Source: Rhodoferax sp.
GTDB lineage: Bacteria; Pseudomonadota; Gammaproteobacteria; Burkholderiales; Burkholderiaceae_C
Direction: 5' to 3'
Assembly: GCA_030833685.1 (NCBI GenBank)
Contig: JAURGS010000179.1
Span: forward strand, 1-5,073
Length of the DNA: 5,073 nt
Both the position numbers and the translations under genes were made by a program. Position 1 is the stretch's first letter. Each line of letters opens with the position of its first letter. Below the pieces are notes generated by a model, which saw only the letters and a list, made by a program, of their open reading frames with translations, was not told the DNA's origin and made no database searches. This document shows, piece by piece, positions 1 through 4,636 of the stretch.

Positions 1-1045
1 CCACATCGCTGACTTTGGCCGGGACGCTGACTTCTGCTTTGTCGGCCTCTTGGGCTGACGCGCTGGCGGTTTCTGCGCCCCTTTTGGCTTTCTCGCTAGG
101 TTGAGGCTGCTTGGCATCTGCCGCCTCGTCTTCGTTTGCTGCGCCCTCCTCAGGCTCAACCGATTCCTCTAATTTGAGGTCGAGTATGGAGAGCACCTCT
201 GCCAAGGACCCTGCCTCGGCCTCAATCATCAATATGTCACCGCCGTGGACCTTGCGTCCGGGGTTTGCCGCGATGATGCGAACCTCCCGCTGAACGATGC
301 CGATGATCTGCGCATCCAGCGACTCCAAGCCCGCCTCGATTTCGCGCAAGGTGGCGCCATCGGCCTTGCTGCCTTTGTGAACCCTGACCTCGGTGATGTA
401 CGCCCCAGATTCAAATCCCTCCACACCCGACTGTTGCCGCTTGGGCACGAGGCGCCAACCCACCAGGGCAACGAATAAAACGCCAGCCACTGCGACTGCC
501 AAACCGACCGGCGTGAAATCGAACATCGAGAAGCTGCCCGTACCGATCTGGGCGCGAAAACCTGAGACGATCAAATTGGGCGGCGTGCCAATCAGGGTGG
601 TCATGCCGCCCAGAATCGTGGCAAACGCCAAAGGCATCAACACTTGCCCGGGCGACAAACCCAAGCGCAGCGCCACATTGATGGCCACCGGCATCAACAG
701 AGCCATCGCGCCCACGTTGTTCATAAAGCCCGAGAAGAACGCACCCAGGCCCATCAAAACCGACAGGCTCACCAGGCGCCCGGCCTTGGTCGGTAATAAC
801 ACCCGGGTTAGCGCGTCAACTGCCCCTGAATTCTGCAGGCCCTGACTGAGCACCAGCACGCAAGCCACGGTTACCACCGCCGGATGCCCCAGGCCCGCAA
901 ACGCACTGCCAGCTGGCACCAGGCCAGTCAGTACGCAAGCCAACAAAGAGCCCACCGCCACCATGTCGTGGCGCCACTTGGCCCACGAAAACATGGCCAC
1001 CGTCGCTGCCAGGATGGCCACAAGAATCCATTGGTTTTCCGTCAT
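1..1045 (-). CDS. SLC13/DASS-family permease with RCK_C domain, partial (C-terminus cut by window edge)
   Basis: This is an inner-membrane, probably ion-coupled anion transporter of the SLC13/DASS (citrate/sulfate/dicarboxylate) type. 348 residues are readable without a stop, and the left edge removes the rest. Residues 1-20 and several later stretches to about 200 are hydrophobic membrane segments. The first half-motif of the family is seen as SGFMNN at 105-110 followed by a hydrophobic helix ending in MP. The helix-loop motif IGTPPN lies at 152-157. Residues about 219-291 form a cytosolic RCK_C (TrkA_C) domain (TEVRVHKGS... GGDILMIEA), which in relatives interrupts the transporter. From about 292 to the edge the chain is acidic and rich in Ala, Glu and Lys, a low-complexity linker. 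Family members of this layout usually carry a second RCK_C and a second membrane half, so perhaps 250 residues are missing. The ATG at 1045 is supported by GAGGT at good spacing. The substrate cannot be told from sequence; sulfate or a dicarboxylate are candidates. Confidence 0.9.
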   Translation of the reverse strand, partial: MTENQWILVAILAATVAMFSWAKWRHDMVAVGSLLACVLTGLVPAGSAFAGLGHPAVVTVACVLVLSQGLQNSGAVDALTRVLLPTKAGRLVSLSVLMGLGAFFSGFMNNVGAMALLMPVAINVALRLGLSPGQVLMPLAFATILGGMTTLIGTPPNLIVSGFRAQIGTGSFSMFDFTPVGLAVAVAGVLFVALVGWRLVPKRQQSGVEGFESGAYITEVRVHKGSKADGATLREIEAGLESLDAQIIGIVQREVRIIAANPGRKVHGGDILMIEAEAGSLAEVLSILDLKLEESVEPEEGAANEDEAADAKQPQPSEKAKRGAETASASAQEADKAEVSVPAKVSDV

Positions 1046-1049
1046 GCTG

Positions 1050-1054
1050 ACCTC
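1050..1054 (-). promoter_or_regulatory. Ribosome binding site of the SLC13-type permease
   Basis: On the minus strand GAGGT ends four bases before the ATG at 1045. It fixes this start, since no other in-frame start with a comparable site lies nearby. An upstream ATG at the neighbouring CATATG is out of frame. Confidence 0.7.
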
Positions 1055-1160
1055 ATATGCCTCGTGCCAAATCAATTAACGTTGGGAGCAAACACAGTGC
1101 TGCCGTAAAAAGGTTTCTCTGGGCGCATGAAGGCAATTGCGCTCGGTAGATCCAAGACCA

Positions 1161-2003
1161 CTAGAGCATCTCAAGCGGCAAGGCTCGCTCAGGTGGCGAA
1201 AACAAGCGATCGAGCTGCCCCAAGTCCTGCACGCTTAAGGCAAATTCAGCAGCTTTTGCAAATTCACGCAGACGCTCTGGCCGGGCTGACTTGGGTATCG
1301 CAATCACCCCCGCTTGGCGCAACAACCAGGCCAAGGCGAGCTGGGAGCTGGTCATGCCTTTTTCTTGGGCCATTTTGCCCAGGCCCTCGTGTGTCATCAG
1401 TCGTGCTTGGTCCAAGGGTGAATAGGCCATCGTCAGGACTTGGTGCTTTTGCAGCCAGGGCAACAAATCCCATTCGACGCCGCGACGGCCCAGGTTGTAA
1501 AGCACCTGGTTAACAACAGCGCCTGAGCCCTGCGGAACGCCCCAAAGCTCTTGCATGTCGCTAAGGTCGAGATTGCTAACACCCCAGTAACGTATCTTTC
1601 CCGCGCGCCGCAGCGCCTCAAAACCGGCTACCGTTTCAGCAAGCGGATACTGTCCACGCCAATGTAAAAGATACAGTTCAATGCGATCGGTTCTTAAGCG
1701 CCTAAGGCTGCGCTCACAAGCGGCGACAACACCTGCGCGAGAAGCGTTTTGGGGATACACCTTGCTAACCAGAAAGGCCCGATCGCGTAGGCTCGTGCCA
1801 TCGGAGAGCGCGTGTCCGACCAGCTCCTCGGCGCCGCCGTCTGCGTACATTTCAGCGGTGTCGATCACGGTCATTCCGAGGTCCAGCGCCAAGCGTATCG
1901 CAGCCATCTCCTGGACCCTATTTTCCCGTCGCTCACCCATGCGCCAGGTCCCAAGGCCCAGGGCCGAGACCGTCTCCCCCGTGGGCAGCACACGCGCTTT
2001 CAT
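1161..2003 (-). CDS. Aldo/keto reductase, YeaE-like
   Basis: A 280-residue cytosolic NAD(P)H-dependent reductase of the aldo/keto reductase superfamily (TIM barrel), which reduces aldehydes and ketones to alcohols. The full catalytic tetrad is visible: Asp48 and Tyr53 in DTAEMY, Lys81 in VSKVYP, and His114 in LLHW. The beta-strand motif GVSN is at 141-144 and the cofactor-binding motif IPKS at 236-239, followed by the basic segment that contacts the NADP phosphate. Length and motif wording (DTAEMYADGGAE, YLLHW, GVSNLD, NQVLY, DLLPW) closely match E. coli YeaE, one of the reductases linked to methylglyoxal detoxification; this comparison is from memory. The ATG overlaps the stop of the upstream DUF336 gene as ATGA, and no strong Shine-Dalgarno precedes it, so translation probably depends on coupling. 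The true substrate is unknown. Confidence 0.93.
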   Translation of the reverse strand: MKARVLPTGETVSALGLGTWRMGERRENRVQEMAAIRLALDLGMTVIDTAEMYADGGAEELVGHALSDGTSLRDRAFLVSKVYPQNASRAGVVAACERSLRRLRTDRIELYLLHWRGQYPLAETVAGFEALRRAGKIRYWGVSNLDLSDMQELWGVPQGSGAVVNQVLYNLGRRGVEWDLLPWLQKHQVLTMAYSPLDQARLMTHEGLGKMAQEKGMTSSQLALAWLLRQAGVIAIPKSARPERLREFAKAAEFALSVQDLGQLDRLFSPPERALPLEML

Positions 2004-2407
2004 GCGGCAAACGTTTTGGCTATCGCATCACTAAGCTGTTGGTCTTCCTCGATGGCTAGGCCGCTTACGCCGACAGCGCCAATCACCTGACTGGCGGCGT
2101 CAATCAAGGGTGTGCCACCCGGCAAAGACGTTAGCAAGGGGTCACAGAAAGACGCGACTTCAAGTTCCTCACGCTGCAAACGCTCACGAAACGCTTGCGT
2201 GCGCACCCCCATGCGCGCGGCGCTGTAGGCCTTACCCTGAGCAATTGCGATTGAACGCACAGGGCTACCGTCCATGCGGGCAAACGCCAGTAAAAGACCA
2301 GTTGCATCACAGACAGCGGCACAGACCGGTCGCTGGTAGTCTGACAGCGCTTTGGCTGTCAGATCTTGCACAAGGCGTTGCGCCTGCTGCAAAGTTAAAG
2401 CACTCAT
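2000..2407 (-). CDS. GlcG/HbpS-like (DUF336) small protein
   Basis: A 135-residue protein of the GlcG/HbpS/PduO-C fold family (DUF336, 'heme-binding protein' in many annotations). Characteristic stretches are the N-terminal helix LTLQQAQRLV (residues 4-13), a strand followed by the turn DATG (34-37), the helix KAYSAARMGV (59-68), the loop PGGTPL (96-101) and the Gly-rich strand IGAVGVSGL (109-117). No signal peptide is visible, so it should act in the cytosol, unlike some secreted HbpS proteins. Family members bind heme or corrinoid-related ligands, or act beside oxidoreductases, and the exact role is usually unknown. It is the first gene of a pair with the aldo/keto reductase and overlaps it by ATGA, which suggests a joint role or fixed stoichiometry. 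I chose the ATG at 2407 over the GTG at 2416, because the GTG lies inside the AAAGG ribosome site that serves the ATG. Confidence 0.87.
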   Translation of the reverse strand: MSALTLQQAQRLVQDLTAKALSDYQRPVCAAVCDATGLLLAFARMDGSPVRSIAIAQGKAYSAARMGVRTQAFRERLQREELEVASFCDPLLTSLPGGTPLIDAASQVIGAVGVSGLAIEEDQQLSDAIAKTFAA

Positions 2408-2415
2408 CCCAAACA

Positions 2416-2420
2416 CCTTT
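2416..2420 (-). promoter_or_regulatory. Ribosome binding site deciding the start of the DUF336 gene
   Basis: AAAGG on the minus strand lies eight bases before the ATG at 2407. The alternative GTG start at 2416 would overlap this site, so the shorter 135-residue product is preferred. Confidence 0.6.
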
Positions 2421-2441
2421 CACCAAAAAAACAATGAAATC

Positions 2442-2471
2442 ATCCTACCCGAGGACGCCCGGGAGGTTGAA
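2442..2471 (-). promoter_or_regulatory. Possible sigma70-type promoter for the DUF336-aldo/keto reductase pair
   Basis: On the minus strand TTCAAC (2471-2466) and TAGGAT (2447-2442) are separated by 18 bases. The -10-like box is about 35 bases before the ATG at 2407. Both boxes are imperfect matches to TTGACA and TATAAT, so this is only a candidate. Confidence 0.3.
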
Positions 2472-2616
2472 TAACTTTTGCGGCCAGCTGCTGATCGCCA
2501 GCCCGCGATTAGAGGTTGTTGATCACCATTCAAGACCCCTGCAATGACAAGCTTTACCATTGAGCCTGATCTTTGATAACCGGGCGCCGCTTTTTTCAGT
2601 GGTGCCAAAGTCAGTC

Positions 2617-2621
2617 GGAGG
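2617..2621 (+). promoter_or_regulatory. Strong ribosome binding site deciding the start of the 109-residue ORF
   Basis: GGAGG lies five bases before the ATG at 2627. The reading frame is open further upstream to a TTG at 2573, but that start has no ribosome site, so the ATG at 2627 is taken. Confidence 0.8.
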
Positions 2622-2626
2622 TAGTT

Positions 2627-2956
2627 ATGCATTTGCGAAGCGATAAAACAGGCGAGGGAAAGCGGTACTTTGTGAACGACATTGAAGTGTCGCGGGACGT
2701 CTACCTGATGGCCGCCGTCTCAGAGCAGGCCAGCCTGAGCCCAACCTTTACCTGCCCGCATAAGGGCGACTCTGGGAATTGCACAGGAAATTGGTACGAA
2801 TTGTCAGAAACAGATTTGGATGATGTGCGCCAGTGCCCGAACGCGTCTTGCGGGGCCAAGATTCACCTGGCAAAAAACTCTAAAGAAGTGGCTTTTCTGG
2901 AGCAGTTGGGGGTCTGTGTGGCCTACGACGATGGACGACCCAAGCCCACAAGCTGA
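2627..2956 (+). CDS. Hypothetical small Cys-rich, zinc-ribbon-like protein
   Basis: A 109-residue protein I do not recognise. It starts at an ATG with a near-perfect Shine-Dalgarno (GGAGG, five-base spacing), and its codon use fits the neighbouring genes, so it is very likely real. No signal peptide or membrane helix is visible, so it is probably cytosolic. The middle carries Cys43-Pro-His45, Cys52, Cys70-Pro and Cys75-Gly, with His80 close by. The pattern 'FTCPH ... W(59) ... CPNASCG' looks like a zinc ribbon with widened knuckles, since normal ribbons have C-x2-C pairs. In a reducing cytosol, metal binding is a more likely use of these Cys than disulfides. Cys97 lies apart and may be unrelated. 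The N-terminal about 35 residues are polar and may form a small separate unit. It is transcribed divergently from the DUF336-reductase pair. The function is unknown; regulator or protein-interaction adaptor are guesses. Confidence 0.8.
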   Translation: MHLRSDKTGEGKRYFVNDIEVSRDVYLMAAVSEQASLSPTFTCPHKGDSGNCTGNWYELSETDLDDVRQCPNASCGAKIHLAKNSKEVAFLEQLGVCVAYDDGRPKPTS

Positions 2957-3067
2957 TGCCTCACCGCGTTAGCTATATTTTTGTCGCCGCCTCAAACAAC
3001 CTGCCCAGTGGCCTTCCCCCAAATCAGTAGACAAATTTGATGTCAAAACTGAGATGGAGAAATGCAA

Positions 3068-3190
3068 ATGCAAAGGACGAAATACGCGCCTGAGTTCCTG
3101 GACTCCGGGTCAACCAGAGCTGATGGTGTCGCCATCACTCACTGCCACCACTGTGCCTTGTACCTCGGCTGCGTGGAGGGTCGTGGCTAG
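3068..3190 (+). CDS. Possible 40-residue Cys/His-rich microprotein
   Basis: A short open frame, ATG at 3068 to TAG at 3190, too short for routine gene calling. GGAG at 3056-3059 lies eight bases before the ATG; another ATG six bases upstream (3062) is too close to that site. The C-terminal half contains His25-Cys26-x-His28-Cys29 and Cys35, a possible metal or disulfide cluster, and the N-terminal half is polar. Its codons mostly end in G or C, as in the surrounding genes. It lies 111 bases downstream of the zinc-ribbon-like gene on the same strand, in the same reading frame but separated by several stops. It ends 38 bases before the convergent hydrolase stop. It could instead be the tail of a decayed gene, or chance. 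I do not recognise it. Confidence 0.33.
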   Translation: MQRTKYAPEFLDSGSTRADGVAITHCHHCALYLGCVEGRG

Positions 3191-3227
3191 TAGGAGGTGC
3201 AAGGGCTATTCGCTATGGATAAGGAAA

Positions 3228-4148
3228 TCAGTTCAAAAACGGCTGCACCAGTTTTTTCAGGTCGTCCTCATACTGACGAAGTACCTCAGGCGGTGCGCCC
3301 AAGTACCCAGTAATAGTTCCAACACCAGCCATTTTTCTAGTGACCGCTTTAACAGGTCCCGCGTGAAAGCTGTGGCCTGCGCCAGGGTATTCAGTTAGAT
3401 GAACAGGCCCACCTAGCCTCACTTGATTCTTGTACCAATCTTCCATGGACCCAACGGGTGGGACAAATCGACTCCACATCAAGTCCTTCTCACCCATCCT
3501 TCCACCCCAGTTGTCAATAGATCCAACAAAAAAATGTATAGGTATTTTTATTTCGTTAGGCAGTGGTAAGCCCCAGGCAGCGGGCGCTTCTGAAATGATT
3601 ACCTTTATCTTGGCTTTTTTGTCCTCACTTAGATCGTTGAGTACCGCAATCACGACCTTGGCGCCATTAGACTGACCGTATAAAACGATGTTCTCGTACA
3701 CCTGATAGGTGTGCTCAATTCCACCAACCATCACTTTTCGGACAAGCTCCTGTTTTGTGTAGTCACTCAAATTTCTATTTGCCCAAAGAGCCTCAACGCC
3801 ATTCATTGCAAACGCGTCAAACGACAGTACATCGAAACCAAAGCTCTCAAACAGCCTGGCTCGCGTCACATCAGCGGGGCCCATGCCGCCCCCGCCATGC
3901 GCGTAAATCATCAAGGACTTGTTTGAATTACCCTTTTTAACAAAGCTAACGTGTCGATTATTTGGATCGAAGCTTTTCGAGTCACCTTTGAGTTGCCAAA
4001 ACTTGTTGGGCCCCTGCTCGAACTGGGTGGCACCCGGGTCTGCGGCGTAGCTAGCTGAAACCAGCAGAACTCCAAGCAGAAGTGCCCTAAGGAAAACAAT
4101 TGGTTGAAATACGCGCTGGCGCCCTGAGGAAAACATGATCTCTTTCAT
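3228..4148 (-). CDS. Exported alpha/beta hydrolase (esterase/dienelactone-hydrolase-like)
   Basis: A 306-residue serine hydrolase with an N-terminal Sec signal peptide: basic residues up to Arg21, a hydrophobic core at about 22-31, and a signal-peptidase site near SASYA|AD (after Ala35). The mature enzyme should be periplasmic or secreted. The alpha/beta-hydrolase signature is complete. The oxyanion-hole loop HGGGG is at 84-88, the nucleophile elbow GQSNG at 158-162 with Ser160, the acid is likely Asp212 in VGSIDN, and His259 is in GAGHS. A Trp-rich segment at about 214-239 between acid and histidine may form a lid or substrate pocket. The fold fits esterases, dienelactone hydrolases or depolymerase-like enzymes; the substrate is unknown. 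The ATG at 4148 has GGGAGG six bases upstream; a second ATG at codon 5 has a poorer site. The gene stands alone and is AT-richer than its neighbours (about 40-48% GC in lines counted at 3481-3600), suggesting later acquisition. Confidence 0.9.
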   Translation of the reverse strand: MKEIMFSSGRQRVFQPIVFLRALLLGVLLVSASYAADPGATQFEQGPNKFWQLKGDSKSFDPNNRHVSFVKKGNSNKSLMIYAHGGGGMGPADVTRARLFESFGFDVLSFDAFAMNGVEALWANRNLSDYTKQELVRKVMVGGIEHTYQVYENIVLYGQSNGAKVVIAVLNDLSEDKKAKIKVIISEAPAAWGLPLPNEIKIPIHFFVGSIDNWGGRMGEKDLMWSRFVPPVGSMEDWYKNQVRLGGPVHLTEYPGAGHSFHAGPVKAVTRKMAGVGTITGYLGAPPEVLRQYEDDLKKLVQPFLN

Positions 4149-4154
4149 ACGAAT

Positions 4155-4160
4155 CCTCCC
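4155..4160 (-). promoter_or_regulatory. Ribosome binding site of the exported hydrolase
   Basis: GGGAGG on the minus strand, six bases before the ATG at 4148. It supports this start over the in-frame ATG four codons later. Confidence 0.75.
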
Positions 4161-4195
4161 TTTTTGCTATTTGCTCTGGTGAAAAAATCATCGCT

Positions 4196-4216
4196 TTGGG
4201 CATTGGGCATTGGGCA
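4196..4216. repeat. Perfect tandem repeat, three copies of TTGGGCA
   Basis: Three head-to-tail 7-bp units lie at 4196-4202, 4203-4209 and 4210-4216, with no mismatch. They sit about 48 bases upstream of the hydrolase start, in its probable promoter or leader (read as TGCCCAA on that strand). Slipped-strand length change is possible in such a repeat, but three units is few. Confidence 0.85.
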
Positions 4217-4390
4217 TCATGCCTTCAACGATCGTCTCGCCGCGGCGGAGTGTAGTGGGCTCACAGCCACCTAATCCCGCCACACCTCTGGCTCCAGCCA
4301 GGGGTTGGGGGTTATGGTGCGGCAGCGTGGCGTCAACTTCGGACGCGCATGCCATCGAACTCAACAAAGCATGCCAAGTAGCAATGAAGC

Positions 4391-4440
4391 GCAGCGCTGG
4401 CACCTCTTAGCAGGATGGTGGCAACACCATTCGCAGCGCT
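4391..4440. repeat. GCAGCGCT direct repeats flanking a GCAA-tetraloop hairpin
   Basis: GCAGCGCT occurs at 4391-4398 and again at 4433-4440. Between them, at 4413-4432, arms GGATGGTG and CACCATTC pair over a GCAA loop with one G-T wobble. Because AGCGCT is its own reverse complement, the two flanking copies can also pair, giving a nested structure with a 14-base bulge on one side. No T run follows, so it is not an ordinary terminator. Confidence 0.5.
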
Positions 4441-4449
4441 ATATGCCGG

Positions 4450-4471
4450 CTATATTTGACCCCGAATATAG
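4450..4471. repeat. Inverted repeat CTATATT / AATATAG
   Basis: Perfect 7-bp arms at 4450-4456 and 4465-4471 enclose an 8-base spacer (TGACCCCG). It abuts the T run of the tRNA terminator. An operator-like site or chance symmetry in AT-rich DNA are both possible. Confidence 0.45.
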
Positions 4472-4505
4472 AAAAAGGACTTAGGCTTTTTGAGCCTAAG
4501 TCCTT
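4472..4505 (-). terminator. Intrinsic terminator of tRNA-Lys
   Basis: A perfect 13-bp stem (arms at 4493-4505 and 4475-4487) with a five-base loop is followed on the minus strand by a run of five T (4476-4472; two of these lie at the base of the stem). It begins nine bases after the tRNA CCA end. On the plus strand the following sequence is only weakly T-rich (GATTTTATT), so its main direction is that of the tRNA, though some bidirectional activity is possible. Confidence 0.9.
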
Positions 4506-4513
4506 GATTTTAT

Positions 4514-4589
4514 TGGTAGGATGTGGGAGGCTCGAACTCCCGACCAACGGATTAAAAGTCCGCTGCTCTACCAACTGAGCTAACATCCC
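4514..4589 (-). tRNA. tRNA-Lys (anticodon TTT)
   Basis: A complete 76-base cloverleaf on the minus strand. The acceptor arms are GGGATGT and ACATCCT, the D stem GCTC/GAGC with an AGTTGGTA loop, and the anticodon stem GCGGA/TCCGT with loop CTTTTAA. The anticodon TTT is at 4556-4554. There is a 5-base variable loop, then the T stem GGGAG/CTCCC with loop TTCGAGC, the discriminator A, and an encoded CCA at 4516-4514. It decodes AAA and AAG lysine codons. The acceptor stem closes with a G1-U72 wobble instead of the usual G-C. It is followed at once by an intrinsic terminator and preceded by a TATAAT box. Position 37 is A, as required for the t6A modification that the neighbouring TcdA further cyclises. 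Confidence 0.97.
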
Positions 4590-4622
4590 AACAGTGCTTG
4601 TGCGCTGTTTGCCAAGCCCAGA

Positions 4623-4628
4623 ATTATA
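4623..4628 (-). promoter_or_regulatory. Likely -10 box of the tRNA-Lys promoter
   Basis: A perfect TATAAT on the minus strand is followed by TCTGGGC, which places the start of transcription near 4616, about 27 bases before the mature tRNA. The GC-rich stretch between box and start resembles the discriminator of stringently controlled stable-RNA promoters. No good -35 hexamer is found at 16-18 bases (sequence there is CCGAAT-like), so the promoter is incomplete by consensus or needs an activator. The box lies just after the stop of tcdA. Confidence 0.55.
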
Positions 4629-4636
4629 GTGGCGAA

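Larger units (their letters stand above)
4161..4471. other. Intergenic stretch without a convincing gene, with repeats and hairpins
   Basis: Between the hydrolase leader and the tRNA terminator I find no supported gene. Open frames of 66 (plus) and 71 (minus) residues exist, but neither has a well-placed ribosome site or a recognisable motif. The stretch holds the TTGGGCA triple repeat, then a GC-rich core with a wobble-containing hairpin at 4285-4304 (arms CCTCTGGC and GCCAGGGG). Closer to the tRNA lie a GCAA-loop hairpin (4413-4432) between two copies of GCAGCGCT, and a 7-bp inverted repeat at 4450-4471. Parts may be the remains of a decayed gene or of a mobile repeat. Confidence 0.5.

Noticed and set aside
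393..845. Plus-strand open frame of 150 residues
   Set aside because: It lies wholly antisense to the well-supported permease and shows no motif or ribosome site; it is a shadow of GC-rich coding DNA.
2110..2547. Plus-strand open frame of 145 residues
   Set aside because: Mostly antisense to the DUF336 gene, with low-complexity Ala/Arg/Pro composition and no recognisable domain.
2579..2596. GC-rich stretch followed by six T, resembling a terminator
   Set aside because: No stem of useful length can be formed before the T run, and it lies just ahead of the ribosome site of a plus-strand gene.
3121..3137. Hairpin TGATGG/CCATCA
   Set aside because: A six-bp stem inside the microprotein candidate with no T run; too weak to call a terminator or regulatory element.
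3215..3313. Short plus-strand frame downstream of a GGAGG at 3193-3197
   Set aside because: The ribosome site is too far from the ATG (about 17 bases) and the frame is largely antisense to the 3' end of the hydrolase.
4188..4403. Minus-strand 71-residue frame with a weakly signal-peptide-like N-terminus
   Set aside because: The GTG start overlaps its only candidate ribosome site, the rest is low in recognisable features, and its end is formed by the tandem repeat. It could be a gene remnant but cannot be supported.
4210..4410. Plus-strand 66-residue frame with tolerable codon use
   Set aside because: Its start lies inside the tandem repeat with no Shine-Dalgarno, and the product has no recognisable motif.
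4391..4589. Genomic-island attachment site at the tRNA-Lys 3' end
   Set aside because: No repeat of the tRNA 3' end and no integrase is found in the window, and a normal terminator follows the tRNA.
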